DNA from: Cloacibacillus sp. An23
GTDB lineage: Bacteria; Synergistota; Synergistia; Synergistales; Synergistaceae
Assembly: GCF_002159945.1 (NCBI RefSeq)
Contig: NZ_NFJQ01000014.1
Coordinates: forward strand, 1 to 60,519
Reading direction: 5' to 3'
Length of the DNA stretch: 60,519 bases
The position numbers were made by a program, and so were the translations under genes. The notes beneath the pieces were generated by a model. The model worked only from the letters and a program-made list of their open reading frames with translations. It searched no databases and was not told where the DNA came from. Numbering within the stretch: position 1 is the stretch's first letter; the number at the start of each line of letters is the position of its first letter. Below are positions 8,427-16,928 of this stretch, piece after piece.

Positions 8427-8792
8427 CTACATCCCGTCGTCTATGACCTCCGGTATCGCCTGCGCGAGGCGGTCTATCTTGTCCCTGTAGCCGAGCAGCG
8501 TCGCGCGCCAGAATACGAGGCAGAGCCGACCCTCCTCCGTTATCTCGTAGACGCGCTTGGCCTGCACGCCGCCGTCGGCCTCTATGCGCGAGGCGAGCAG
8601 CCCCGACTCCTCCATCTTCTTGAGAGTGCGGTACAACCCCGTAGGGTCTATGCTGCTGTAATCCATAATGTCGCTTTTATAGAGCTTCTTGAGTATCGAG
8701 AAGCCGTGCATCGGCTCCTCGTTCAGGAGCAGAAGTATGGACGGCTGTATGAACCTTTCGAGAAACGACCCGCGGCACGCGCATTTCTTCAT
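8427..8792 (-). CDS. PadR-family transcriptional regulator
   Basis: A 121-residue PadR-type winged helix protein: ILLLLNEEPMHGFSILKKL followed by DPTGLYRTLKKMEESGLL (recognition helix and wing) and a short C-terminal dimerisation helix. The N-terminus has two cysteines (MKKCACRG). It lies directly upstream of, and codirectional with, the radical SAM/DUF5714/ABC/methyltransferase genes, so it is the probable regulator of that operon. An inverted repeat that could be its operator lies 22 bp upstream of its start. Confidence 0.85.
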   Translation of the reverse strand: MKKCACRGSFLERFIQPSILLLLNEEPMHGFSILKKLYKSDIMDYSSIDPTGLYRTLKKMEESGLLASRIEADGGVQAKRVYEITEEGRLCLVFWRATLLGYRDKIDRLAQAIPEVIDDGM

Positions 8793-8813
8793 AACTATTC
8801 GACCTCTTCATCT

Positions 8814-8830
8814 ATTGGACTTCATCTAAT
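8814..8830. promoter_or_regulatory. Inverted repeat upstream of padR, candidate operator
   Basis: ATTGGA-5 nt-TCTAAT is an inverted repeat with five of six positions matching in each arm. It lies in an AT-rich patch 22-38 bp before the PadR start codon, where autoregulatory PadR operators are commonly found. Assignment is by position and symmetry only. Confidence 0.4.
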
Positions 8831-9051
8831 ATATTATCAGAGGCCGCAAAAAATTAAAAGCCGCCGCCGGCTGCTTTTTGCGCGGATAAAACGTTTTTTT
8901 GCATTATCGCAAAAAGCGCAGCACGCGCGACCCATTACCGTAAGCTATGGAAGCCTATAAATTACAGGCATTTGCCGCACGCGCGTCCGGCGCGCTATCC
9001 TAGACCGCGAGAAGTCGCGCCGTGCGCAGAAAGGAAGATTTATAAGAACAG

Positions 9052-9465
9052 ATGGAAACAAAAGAATTTCTTGAAATAATGGCATCGGGGCGGAAAGTTA
9101 CGGCGGGCTCCGACGTCCACCGCCATATGGTGGAGCTGAGCCGCGAGGCCATGCGCGTGACCGCGCTGCTGAACTCCGGGTTCCGCGAGCCGGAGGAGAT
9201 ACGGCGGCTCTTCGCCGAGCTTACCGGGCGCGAGGTAGACGAGAGCTTCAACCTGTTCCCGCCTTTCTATACGGACTGCGGAAAGAACATAAAGATTGGA
9301 AAGAACGTATTCATTAACTCTTGCTGCTGCTTTCAGGACCAGGGCGGAATCACGGTCGGCGACGGCGCGATTGTGGCGGCCGGCGCGGTCGTGACGAAGG
9401 ACGTGCCGCCTCTTGCCGTCGTCGGAGGCGTGCCTGCGCGCGTGATAAAAAAGAGTGCGATATAA
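9052..9465 (+). CDS. Maltose/galactoside O-acetyltransferase with internal deletion
   Basis: The N-terminal maltose acetyltransferase domain is normal (residues 1-60), and the left-handed beta-helix begins with [21 protein letters not shown]. The text then jumps from GGITVGDG straight to [15 protein letters not shown] and ends [12 protein letters not shown]. In the family (about 185-200 residues) some 50 residues stand between these two points, including the catalytic histidine of the LIGHNV region. The 137-residue product thus lacks the active-site histidine and several helix coils. It is likely an inactive remnant, although the frame is open. A GGCGACGGCGC repeat at both ends of the lost part would explain the deletion. 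Confidence 0.75.
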   Translation: METKEFLEIMASGRKVTAGSDVHRHMVELSREAMRVTALLNSGFREPEEIRRLFAELTGREVDESFNLFPPFYTDCGKNIKIGKNVFINSCCCFQDQGGITVGDGAIVAAGAVVTKDVPPLAVVGGVPARVIKKSAI

Positions 9466-9804
9466 CCGGCGCGCCCGCGCGTCCGCCGCCGGAACGTTCA
9501 CGGCGATGAGCGCCGCGCTCGGCGGACTTTTCTCGGAAATCCGATCCGCCGTATCCGTCCGCAATAACGGCGAGAAGAGGCAAATCCCCGTTCATGGGCG
9601 CGGCTTTTCGCGCAAACGCAAATACCGCCGCGCCGCCTGGCGGACGATGAAACCCTCCGCACAGCGCGGCGCGTGCCGTCAAGTTTTCCTCCGTCCCGGA
9701 ATCCGGCGGCGCGAAACAAGCGGCGGAGCGGGAAGCTCGAACCGATACCGATTCGGCCCGGGGCATGGCGGACTATAAGTTCTTCGCCGGAAAATTAAAC
9801 GGCT
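9466..9804. other. Intergenic stretch, no gene seen
   Basis: High-GC sequence after the acetyltransferase remnant. Reading frames here have arginine-rich, low-complexity translations with no start signal or recognisable family. I see no repeat copy or RNA gene. Confidence 0.5.
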
Positions 9805-9833
9805 AAAAAAGCCGGAAGCTTACGCCTCCGGCT
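9805..9833 (-). terminator. Rho-independent terminator (minus strand)
   Basis: On the minus strand AGCCGGAGGC-GTAA-GCTTCCGGCT forms a 10-bp stem with one G-T pair and a 4-nt loop, followed by a T run. It ends the GGGtGRT/NifU-like operon. Confidence 0.85.
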
Positions 9834-9871
9834 CTCGCGTTATGATATTTCCGTCAAAGTTTCGGATTTCC

Positions 9872-10870
9872 CTATTTCATAGCCTCTTCGACCGCGACTG
9901 CTACGGCGACGGAGGCTCCGACCATCGGGTTGTTGCCCATGCCTATGAGCCCCATCATGTCGACGTGCGCCGGGACCGACGAGCTGCCGGCGAACTGCGC
10001 GTCGCTGTGCATGCGGCCCATCGTGTCGGTCATGCCGTAGCTGGCCGGGCCCGCAGCCATGTTGTCGGGGTGCAGAGTGCGGCCCGTGCCGCCGCCCGAG
10101 GCGACGGAGAAGTATTTCTTGCCGTTCTCTACCGCCCACTTTTTGTACGTGCCCGCGACGGGGTGCTGGAAGCGCGTCGGGTTCGTCGAGTTGCCGGTGA
10201 TGGATACGTCTACGCCCTCGTGGATCATTATCGCGACGCCTTCGCTGACATCGTCCGCGCCGTAGCATTTGACCTTGGCCTTGTCGCCGTCGGAGAAGGC
10301 GCGCTCGCTGACGATGTTGAGCCTGCCGGTGAAATAGTCGTACTTCGTCTCGACGGAGGTGAAGCCGTTGATGCGCGAGATGATGTAGGCGGCGTCCTTG
10401 CCGAGGCCGTTGAGTATGACGCGCAGCGGCTCTTTGCGGACTTTGTTGGCCGTGCGCGCGATGCCTATCGCGCCTTCCGCGGCCGCGAAGGACTCGTGGC
10501 CCGCGAGGAAGCAGAAGCATTTCGTCTCTTCGCGCAGAAGCATCGCCGCGAGGTTGCCGTGTCCGAGGCCGACCTTGCGCTGGTCGGCGACCGAGCCGGG
10601 GACGCAGAAGGCCTGGAGGCCCTCGCCTATCTTCTCGGCGGCTTCGGCCGCCGTTTTGACGCCGCTCTTTATCGCGTTCGCCGCGCCGAGCGTGTAGGCC
10701 CAGACGGCGTTTTCAAACGCTATCGGCTGTATGCCGCGCACTATCGCCGCGACGTCCACGCCCTTGGCGAGGCAGATGTCGCGCGCCTCGTCGAGGTCTT
10801 TGATTCCCTTCTCGGCGAGGAATGCGTTTATCTTTTCTATCCTGCGTTCGTAACCTTCAAAGTTTGCCAT
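9872..10870 (-). CDS. GGGtGRT family protein
   Basis: A 332-residue protein whose C-terminal half carries the family-naming motif ASGGGTGRTLHPDN, then GPASYGMTDTMGRMHSDAQF and GMGNNPMVGASVAVAVA. The family is conserved in anaerobes and is regularly encoded beside a NifU-like scaffold protein, as here (12 bp gap). Function is not established; an Fe-S or metal-cofactor link is inferred from that pairing. Length and ends look complete. Confidence 0.85.
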   Translation of the reverse strand: MANFEGYERRIEKINAFLAEKGIKDLDEARDICLAKGVDVAAIVRGIQPIAFENAVWAYTLGAANAIKSGVKTAAEAAEKIGEGLQAFCVPGSVADQRKVGLGHGNLAAMLLREETKCFCFLAGHESFAAAEGAIGIARTANKVRKEPLRVILNGLGKDAAYIISRINGFTSVETKYDYFTGRLNIVSERAFSDGDKAKVKCYGADDVSEGVAIMIHEGVDVSITGNSTNPTRFQHPVAGTYKKWAVENGKKYFSVASGGGTGRTLHPDNMAAGPASYGMTDTMGRMHSDAQFAGSSSVPAHVDMMGLIGMGNNPMVGASVAVAVAVEEAMK

Positions 10871-10882
10871 TGCGTTTCCCTC

Positions 10883-11575
10883 CTACTGCCTGCGCGGGTC
10901 GATGATCTTGGCGGCCTCGGCGTAGCGTCCGTAGGTGCCGACGTTCTTCTCGAAGGCCTCTTTCGGGTCTACGCCCTTGCGTATGGCCTCCATCATCTTG
11001 CCGAGCGAGACATAGCGGTAGCCGATTATCTCGCCGTTCTCGTCGAGCGCCTGGTCGAGCACGTAGCCCTCGGCCATCTCGAGGTAGCGCGGCCCCTTCG
11101 GCAGAGTGCCGTACATCGTGCCTATCTGCGAGCGCAGCCCCTTGCCCAGGTCCTCGAGCCCGGCGCCGACGGGCAGGCCGTTCTCGGAGAACGCGCTCTG
11201 CGTGCGTCCGTAGGCTATCTGCAGGAACAGCTCGCGCATCGCGGTGTTTATGGCGTCGCAGACGAGGTCGGTGTTAAGCGCCTCGAGCAGCGTCTTGCCC
11301 GGCAGTATCTCCGCCGCCATAGCCGCGGAGTGCGTCATGCCGGAGCATCCTATCGTCTCGACGAGCGCCTCCTGTATCACGCCCTCCTTAACGTTGAGCG
11401 AGAGCTTGCACGCACCCTGCTGAGGCGCGCACCAGCCCACTCCGTGAGTAAATCCGGAGATGTCGCCTATCTGCTTCGATTCTACCCATTTACCCTCTTC
11501 CGGTATCGGGGCGGGGCCGTGATGCACGCCCTTCGCCACGCATACCATTTCTTCAACTTCGCGGGAACACTGCAT
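10883..11575 (-). CDS. NifU-like iron-sulfur cluster scaffold protein
   Basis: A 230-residue IscU/NifU N-domain-like protein with cysteines in GVGWCAPQQGACKLSL, ETIGCSGMTHSAAMAAE and LVCDAIN. The longer frame extends upstream, but the ATG at 11575 follows an excellent AAGGAGG site and is chosen. A TATAAT hexamer lies at 11618-11623 on this strand. The gene is cotranscribed with the GGGtGRT gene. It may supply an Fe-S cluster to, or build one with, the GGGtGRT protein (inference from conserved pairing). Confidence 0.75.
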   Translation of the reverse strand: MQCSREVEEMVCVAKGVHHGPAPIPEEGKWVESKQIGDISGFTHGVGWCAPQQGACKLSLNVKEGVIQEALVETIGCSGMTHSAAMAAEILPGKTLLEALNTDLVCDAINTAMRELFLQIAYGRTQSAFSENGLPVGAGLEDLGKGLRSQIGTMYGTLPKGPRYLEMAEGYVLDQALDENGEIIGYRYVSLGKMMEAIRKGVDPKEAFEKNVGTYGRYAEAAKIIDPRRQ

Positions 11576-11636
11576 GAAATACTTCCTCCTTGTCCCTTCT
11601 TGAGTATTCACCCGATAATTATAACCCCACGGGCCG

Positions 11637-13025
11637 CTAGTAGCCCCATTCAAAATCGGGGCTGCCGGCGTCGAGCAGTCTTTTTTTCATATCTTTCGTG
11701 ATTTCAGCGAGCGCCTCTTCGGTGCGCCCTTCGCAGCGTGCGACGAGCACGGGCTGCGTGTTCGAGGCGCGCACGAGCCCCCAGCCGTGCGGGTAGACTA
11801 TGCGCACGCCGTCTATCGTTATCGCGTCGAGCCGCTCCGCGAGCGCGCGCTCCTTCACTCGCTCGACGACGGCGAATTTCAGATCGTCGGGGCAGTCGTA
11901 GCGCGTCTCTATCGTCGAGGGGTAGACCGGTATTTCTTCCATAATCTCCGACAACTTGCGGCCGTCGTTCGAGAATATGCGCGCGAGCCGCCCCGCCGCG
12001 TAGAACGAATCGTCGTAGCCGTAGTACTCGTCGGCGAAGAACATGTGTCCCGAGACCTCGCCGGAGAAGAGCGCGTGCTCTTCGCGCATCTTCGCCTTGA
12101 CGAGCGAGTGCCCCGCCTTCCACCAGAGCGGGCGGCCTCCGTACTTCTCTATCGTCTCGGGCAGCGCCATAGAGCTCTTGACCTCGCATATCGCGACCGC
12201 GCCCGGGTGCTTCGGAAGTATCTCCGTCCAGTAGAGCGCCATAAGCCTGTCGCCCCATATCACCTCGCCGCGCTCGTCCACGACGCCTATCCTGTCGGCG
12301 TCTCCGTCGAAGCCTACGCCGAAGTCCGCGCCCTCGGCGAGCACAGTCTCGATGAGCTTCGGAAGGTTCTCGCGCTTCGTCGGGTCCGGGTGGTGGTTCG
12401 GGAAATTGCCGTCGGGCTCGCTGTAGAGCTCCGTCACGCGGCAGCCGATGCGGCGCAGGAACTCCGGCGCATAGAGGCCGCCCGTGCCGTTGCCGCTGTC
12501 GCAGACGATTTTAGGTTTTCTCGGCCCCAGCGTTATCTTCGAAACGAGCATGTCGATATACTCCGCGTTTATATCGGCGTGCGAGAACGCGCCCTCGCGC
12601 GGAGATTCAGGAAAATCGCCGCTTTCTATGATTTTCAGTATCTCCTGGATGTCGCCGCCCCATATCGTCGCCTTGTCGTAGGCGAGCTTGAGGCCGTTGA
12701 ACTCTTTCGGGTTGTGGCTGCCAGTCACCATTATGCCGCCGCCGACGGGCAGGCGGTAGAGGCTCCAGTAGAACGCAGGCGTCGATACCATGCCTATGTC
12801 CGTCACGTCTATGCCGGCGGCGCAGAGTCCACGCGCCGCGGCCGCCTTTATGCGCGGGGTCGAAAGCCTGGCGTCTCCGCCGAGCGAAGCGGCCTTCACG
12901 CCGCGGGCGGCGAGCCACGAGCCGTAGGCGCGTCCTATAAGAAATACGTTTTCGTCTGTAAGCTCGTCCTCTGCAATGCCTCTTATGTCATATTCGCGGA
13001 AAATGTGCGCCGGAACGCGGCTCAT
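11637..13025 (-). CDS. Phosphomannomutase/phosphoglucomutase
   Basis: A 462-residue alpha-D-phosphohexomutase. It has the active-site serine loop VTGSHNP, the metal-binding loop GFDGDADR, and the sugar-binding GEVSGHMFF segment. It interconverts the 6- and 1-phosphates of mannose or glucose, feeding surface polysaccharide synthesis. The ATG at 13025 has a TGGAGGT site; the longer frame upstream has none. A small stem (TCAGCC/GGCTGA, 13043-13058) lies just before the ribosome site. Confidence 0.9.
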   Translation of the reverse strand: MSRVPAHIFREYDIRGIAEDELTDENVFLIGRAYGSWLAARGVKAASLGGDARLSTPRIKAAAARGLCAAGIDVTDIGMVSTPAFYWSLYRLPVGGGIMVTGSHNPKEFNGLKLAYDKATIWGGDIQEILKIIESGDFPESPREGAFSHADINAEYIDMLVSKITLGPRKPKIVCDSGNGTGGLYAPEFLRRIGCRVTELYSEPDGNFPNHHPDPTKRENLPKLIETVLAEGADFGVGFDGDADRIGVVDERGEVIWGDRLMALYWTEILPKHPGAVAICEVKSSMALPETIEKYGGRPLWWKAGHSLVKAKMREEHALFSGEVSGHMFFADEYYGYDDSFYAAGRLARIFSNDGRKLSEIMEEIPVYPSTIETRYDCPDDLKFAVVERVKERALAERLDAITIDGVRIVYPHGWGLVRASNTQPVLVARCEGRTEEALAEITKDMKKRLLDAGSPDFEWGY

Positions 13026-13118
13026 GGCGATACCTCCATATCTCAGCCTATCGGCTGACGTTCGCGCCGGATGCAAGGCGCGCGGCGCAGGCCGCGCACA
13101 TGCCCCGGCGTCAATGAT

Positions 13119-13736
13119 TTACTGCCGTCCGACCGCCATAACGCCGACCACGTTCATCACGGGGCCGAGGTTCAGCGATTCTTCTATCGCGGCGCGGTTG
13201 AACGAGGCTATGAAGCGCGCGTCGAGGCCGAGGGCCGCAGCCGCGAGGTAGACGTTCTGCGACATAGCGCCCGTAGCCAGCTCGCCGAAGCCGTTCATGT
13301 TTATCACGCCGCGGTCGACGAAGACGAGGATGCATGGCGCCGTCTTGGCGTAATCCTGGTTGACGGTGCGCTTGAGCGCCCTCTTGTCGGCGTTGATCTC
13401 GATAAGCGCGTTCTTCTCCCAGTTGTAGAGATAGCCGCCGTCCTTAAGCATGACGTAGACGGACACGTAAGGATCGCGCCCCATCGCCATAGGCACCGTC
13501 CAGCCCTTGGGCTCGCGGTTCTGCCCCGTCGCGGCCCACAGCAGCGTCGAGAGCTCGTTCAGCGTCAGCTCTTCCTTCGTGAAATCCTGCTGCTGCGCCG
13601 AGGCGCGCTTCGACAGCATGTCGAACAGCCCCGGCCCCCCGCTCTTCTGCGGCTCGGGCAGCACGATAGGCACGGCGAAGGCGCACGACGACGCGGCGAG
13701 CATAAGCGCCGCCGCAAGGATAAGTATCTTCTTCAT
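13119..13736 (-). CDS. Exported nitroreductase-like (SagB-type) protein
   Basis: A 205-residue protein with an N-terminal signal peptide (MKKILILAAALMLAASSCAF) followed by a nitroreductase/SagB-like fold: LNELSTLLWAATGQNR near the N-terminus, FGELATGAMSQNVYLAAAAL and GLDARFI in the middle, and PVMNVVGVMAVG at the end. These are the usual FMN-binding and dimer segments. Family members are mostly cytoplasmic, so the secretion signal is unusual. Substrate is unknown. It lies 93 bp upstream of the phosphohexomutase gene on the same strand. Confidence 0.7.
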   Translation of the reverse strand: MKKILILAAALMLAASSCAFAVPIVLPEPQKSGGPGLFDMLSKRASAQQQDFTKEELTLNELSTLLWAATGQNREPKGWTVPMAMGRDPYVSVYVMLKDGGYLYNWEKNALIEINADKRALKRTVNQDYAKTAPCILVFVDRGVINMNGFGELATGAMSQNVYLAAAALGLDARFIASFNRAAIEESLNLGPVMNVVGVMAVGRQ

Positions 13737-13797
13737 AAAAATTCCTCCTTGATGGATTTATTATTTTTTTCTAAAAACATCGTCCCACGCCGCAGGC

Positions 13798-14580
13798 TCA
13801 CGCGCCCCACGGCCACGGAACGGAAAATCCGAAAAATCCGGCCGCGGAGCCGCCGAAGATGAAAGCCGCGGCGCAGCCGGCGCAGAGGAACGGGCCGAGA
13901 GGCACCGCGGTCTTTCTCGTAACCTTTCCCGCAGCGAGCAGCGGCAGCACGGCGGCGCAGCCGAGCAGGAACCCCGCGTAGAGAGCGGCGGCGGCGAACT
14001 TCAGCCCCGTGAAGGCCCCGACGCCGAGCATCAGCACGGCGTCGCCCGTCCCCATGCGGCCGCGGCTGAGCAGTACGACGGCCCAGATGAAGCAGAAACC
14101 GGCGGCAGCGCCGGCGGCTCCGTCGATAACGGCGGACGCCCCGCCCGCAAGCCGCAGAGCCAGCCCCGCGCCAGCCATGGCGAAGGCCCAAGAGTCGTAT
14201 ATATAGCCCGTCTCCGCGTCCGTAAGCGTGTGGAAGGCGAGAAAAAGCAGCGAAGCCGACGAAAACAGAAAGGAATAAGAAAATCCGAAACGCAGGAAGA
14301 AAACGGCGCAGAGCACTCCGCATGCGAGCTCCGCGATGAAGTCGCGCACGGGGATGCGCGCGCCGCAGAAGCGGCAGCGTCCGCGAAGCGCGATGAACGA
14401 CAGCACGGGCACAAGGTCGCGCGGCGCGAGGACCGCGCCGCAGGAAACGCAGCGCGAGCGCTCCAGTCCCCACCATTTCTCCCCGGCCTCGGCGCGGCAG
14501 GCGGCGGCCCCCGCGAAAGAACCGAGGGACGCTCCGACGAAAAACGCAAAAATCAGAAAAAGCCAGCCGCACGCCGCCAT
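13798..14580 (-). CDS. Type IV prepilin peptidase (A24 family)
   Basis: A 260-residue polytopic membrane protein with the cytoplasmic zinc-type cysteine loop (CVSCGAVLAPRD ... CRFCGARIPVRD) and the two catalytic aspartates in HTLTDAETGYI and the GxGD motif MGTGDAVLMLG. It cleaves and N-methylates type IV pilin-like precursors. No pilin genes are in this window. The start ATG has a GAGGTG site 6 bp upstream. It is followed by the nitroreductase gene after 61 bp. Confidence 0.9.
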   Translation of the reverse strand: MAACGWLFLIFAFFVGASLGSFAGAAACRAEAGEKWWGLERSRCVSCGAVLAPRDLVPVLSFIALRGRCRFCGARIPVRDFIAELACGVLCAVFFLRFGFSYSFLFSSASLLFLAFHTLTDAETGYIYDSWAFAMAGAGLALRLAGGASAVIDGAAGAAAGFCFIWAVVLLSRGRMGTGDAVLMLGVGAFTGLKFAAAALYAGFLLGCAAVLPLLAAGKVTRKTAVPLGPFLCAGCAAAFIFGGSAAGFFGFSVPWPWGA

Positions 14581-14662
14581 ATAGACACCTCACAGACAGA
14601 AAGGCTAAAATACAGCCTAAGCTATATTTTACACGAAGACCGCGCGTTAAGGAGTGTCGGGA

Positions 14663-14875
14663 GTGCCTATAATAACAGTCAACATCAAGGAAGGACGCAC
14701 AGTCGAGCAGAAGCGCGAGATGGCGCGCCGCGTCACGCAGGCCGTGGCGGAGACGATGGAGGTCAAGCCCTCAGCGGTGCGCATAATCATCAACGAAATG
14801 AAAAACGAAAACTTCGCGATAGGCGGCACGCTCGTCTGCGACGACCCCGCGATGCAGCTCAAGCCGAAGGAGTAA
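14663..14875 (+). CDS. 4-oxalocrotonate tautomerase family protein
   Basis: The family uses an N-terminal proline as catalytic base, so the true start must place Pro directly after Met. The GTG at 14663 does this (M-PIITVNIKEGRT) and has an AAGGAG site 8 bp upstream; the upstream GTG at 14654 overlaps that site and is rejected. The mature 69-residue protein has the usual beta-alpha-beta layout, with an arginine in the KREMARRV helix. Such enzymes tautomerise 2-hydroxy-dienoates or similar small acids. Substrate unknown; it stands alone. Confidence 0.85.
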   Translation: MPIITVNIKEGRTVEQKREMARRVTQAVAETMEVKPSAVRIIINEMKNENFAIGGTLVCDDPAMQLKPKE

Positions 14876-14881
14876 ACGCAC

Positions 14882-14907
14882 GGCTCCGCCCGCCAATGCG
14901 CGGAGCC
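14882..14907 (+). terminator. Hairpin after tautomerase gene
   Basis: A perfect 8-bp stem (GGCTCCGC / GCGGAGCC) with a 10-nt loop lies 7 bp after the stop codon, but no T run follows. It may stabilise the 3' end rather than terminate. Confidence 0.4.
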
Positions 14908-15271
14908 GGCGCAGCGCCTGCGAGGGCGGACGTCAGACATTGCGCCGGCATCAGTTTCTTTTGTGCGCCGGCAAAAATTCCGCGCCAGCACGCGAGCCGC
15001 GCCGGAGCGCCGGCGGCGCGGAACCGGCGTTAAGCATTACGCGCGGCGGACGTCAGTGCGGACGAATAAAAAACATATCCGCGCAAATAACTTTTCCCGG
15101 TTTTCATGTAGCTATAAACAAACCGTTTACAATGTGATTTTAAAAATTTTTTATTCCTGCGCACACCGCGCCGCGCCGTCACGCTATTGTCAAGCACTCG
15201 CTAACTTACTTAACATTGAAAATAAAGTATATTGGCGGCCTGCAAAGGGCCGGATAAAGGGAGGATCTTGT
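14908..15271. other. Intergenic region before the DUF4418 operon
   Basis: No gene seen. The first half is GC-rich and includes two copies of GGCGGACGTCAG (14925-14936 and 15046-15057); the second half turns AT-rich and carries the candidate promoter for the next operon. Confidence 0.5.
15187..15216 (+). promoter_or_regulatory. Candidate promoter for DUF4418/ABC operon
   Basis: TTGTCA and TAACAT are separated by 18 bp, about 55 bp before the DUF4418 start, in the AT-rich part of the gap. Read by eye only. Confidence 0.35.
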
Positions 15272-15697
15272 GTGAAAGACGATTTCGGGAAAATCGGCGT
15301 ATTCCTTTCGTCGGCGGTCATCGCGGCCGGGGCCGTGCTCATCGGGGCGGTGTACGCGTGGGCTCCGGTCTGTCAGGCGATGCTGAAGCTTGTGAACGGA
15401 AGGGAAACGCATATGAAATGTTTCTTCAGCGGGCAGGCGCTCGTGCTGCTCGGCGCGCTGCTGATACTCAACGGGGCGATGATGCTCTTCACGAAAAAGC
15501 TCGCGCACGGAGGCGCCGTCGCCGCAGGCATCGGCCTCTGCGTTTTCGCCGTCATCTCCAACCTCGGCATAGGCATCGGCATCTGCGCGAACGTCGAGAT
15601 GGCCTGCCACGTCACTGCAGCGTGGGCCAAGCTCTGCGGAGGCGCGGCGTTCGTCTTCGGTGCCGCGGCCCTCGCGCTCGGCCTGAAGGCCCGCTGA
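15272..15697 (+). CDS. DUF4418 family membrane protein
   Basis: A 141-residue protein with four predicted membrane segments and the family cysteine patterns PVCQAML..., HMKCFFSGQ and GICANVEMACH. The GTG at 15272 is chosen because GGGAGG lies 8 bp upstream and the hydrophobic segment starts at residue ~9; the much longer upstream frame has no hydrophobic or family content. It is followed after 10 bp by an FtsX-like permease and then an ATPase, a recurring trio. Function is unknown; metal or redox-active ligand handling is a guess from the paired cysteines. Confidence 0.75.
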   Translation: MKDDFGKIGVFLSSAVIAAGAVLIGAVYAWAPVCQAMLKLVNGRETHMKCFFSGQALVLLGALLILNGAMMLFTKKLAHGGAVAAGIGLCVFAVISNLGIGIGICANVEMACHVTAAWAKLCGGAAFVFGAAALALGLKAR

Positions 15698-15707
15698 GGC
15701 GCGGAGC

Positions 15708-16928
15708 ATGGCCGGCAGGAGAAAGCTCGGCGCGCTTTCGATAGCGCTGACGAATCTGCGCGGGCAGGGGATGCGCACCGGCGTGATGGAATTCCTCTGT
15801 CTGGTGCTTGCGGCCTCGCTGTTCGTAAGCTCGATACTGCTCTCGAGCATGGAGCGCAGCGTCGAACAGACGGTGAACCGCATGGGGGCGGACGTCATAG
15901 TCGTGCCGAAAAGCTACGCTTCGGAGTACGCGGGCTCGCTCTTCTCCGGCGAGCACTGCAGCTTCTACTTCGACGGCTCGTGGCTGGACCGCATAGCGGC
16001 GATACCCGGAGTGGCTAAGGCCTCGCCGCAGCTATTCATCGCGACGCTGGACGCGTCGTGCTGCGCGATGCCGCTTCAGATAATCGGCTTCGACTCCAAG
16101 ACCGACTTCATCGTCACTTCATGGATGAAGAGCGCGCAGATGCGCGAAATAGGCCGCGGCGAAGTGATCGCCGGAGCCAACATGTACACGAAGCCGGGCA
16201 GCACTCTGATATTCTTCGGAAGAGAGCTGAAAGTCGCCGGCAAACTCGACAGGACGGACACGAACTACGACAACTGCGTGTTCATAGACTTCAGCACCGC
16301 GCGCGACATCCTCCGCACCGAGCAGGCGCGCGAGAACAGGCTCGGCGGCATGGACCCGGAAACGGTGATATCTTCGATAATGATACGCGCCGAGGATGGC
16401 GTCAACCCGCTCGAGGTCGCGCGCAAGATCAACTACACGATAGAGGACAGCCCGCTGTGGGCCTACACGGCGAACAGCATGGTCAGCAAGGCCGCCGATT
16501 CCGTAGCCAGCTTCGCCTCGTTCAGCCTCGCGCTGAACGTGCTGATGCTGCTGACCGCCGCCGTATCCATGATATGTATATTCACCGTCACGATAATACA
16601 GCGCCGCCCTGAGTTCGGCGTCATGCTCACGCTCGGCGCGACTAAGGGATACGTCGTGCGCGTGATACTCGCCGAAGGGCTTGTGATAGGCCTCGCCGGC
16701 GGCATCGCCGGAATCGCGGCGTCCGGCGGAGTGATGCTCGCCTTCCGCGAGCAGATACTGCTGTGGCTCGGCATACCGGCCTTCATCAGCTCCGTAGGCT
16801 TCTACGCGGCGACTGGGGCGAAGTGCCTCGCGGTCGCCGTCGCGGCGGGGCTCGCGGCGTCGGCCTGCGCCATCTTCGCCGTCTGCCGCGGCGAGCCGAT
16901 AGCTCTGATACAGGAGAAAGAGATATGA
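15708..16928 (+). CDS. ABC transporter permease, FtsX/MacB-like
   Basis: A 406-residue permease with one N-terminal membrane segment (LCLVLAASLFVSSILL), a ~230-residue extracytoplasmic MacB-type domain beginning QTVNRMGADVIVVPKSY, and three C-terminal membrane segments with FGVMLTLGATKGYV between the first two. This is the mechanotransmission/efflux type of ABC permease rather than an importer. Its stop overlaps the start of the ATPase gene by 4 bp. Confidence 0.85.
   Translation: MAGRRKLGALSIALTNLRGQGMRTGVMEFLCLVLAASLFVSSILLSSMERSVEQTVNRMGADVIVVPKSYASEYAGSLFSGEHCSFYFDGSWLDRIAAIPGVAKASPQLFIATLDASCCAMPLQIIGFDSKTDFIVTSWMKSAQMREIGRGEVIAGANMYTKPGSTLIFFGRELKVAGKLDRTDTNYDNCVFIDFSTARDILRTEQARENRLGGMDPETVISSIMIRAEDGVNPLEVARKINYTIEDSPLWAYTANSMVSKAADSVASFASFSLALNVLMLLTAAVSMICIFTVTIIQRRPEFGVMLTLGATKGYVVRVILAEGLVIGLAGGIAGIAASGGVMLAFREQILLWLGIPAFISSVGFYAATGAKCLAVAVAAGLAASACAIFAVCRGEPIALIQEKEI

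Noticed and set aside
9455-9778. 107-residue open frame after the acetyltransferase remnant
   Set aside because: Arginine-rich low-complexity translation, no ribosome site, no similarity to the missing part of the acetyltransferase.
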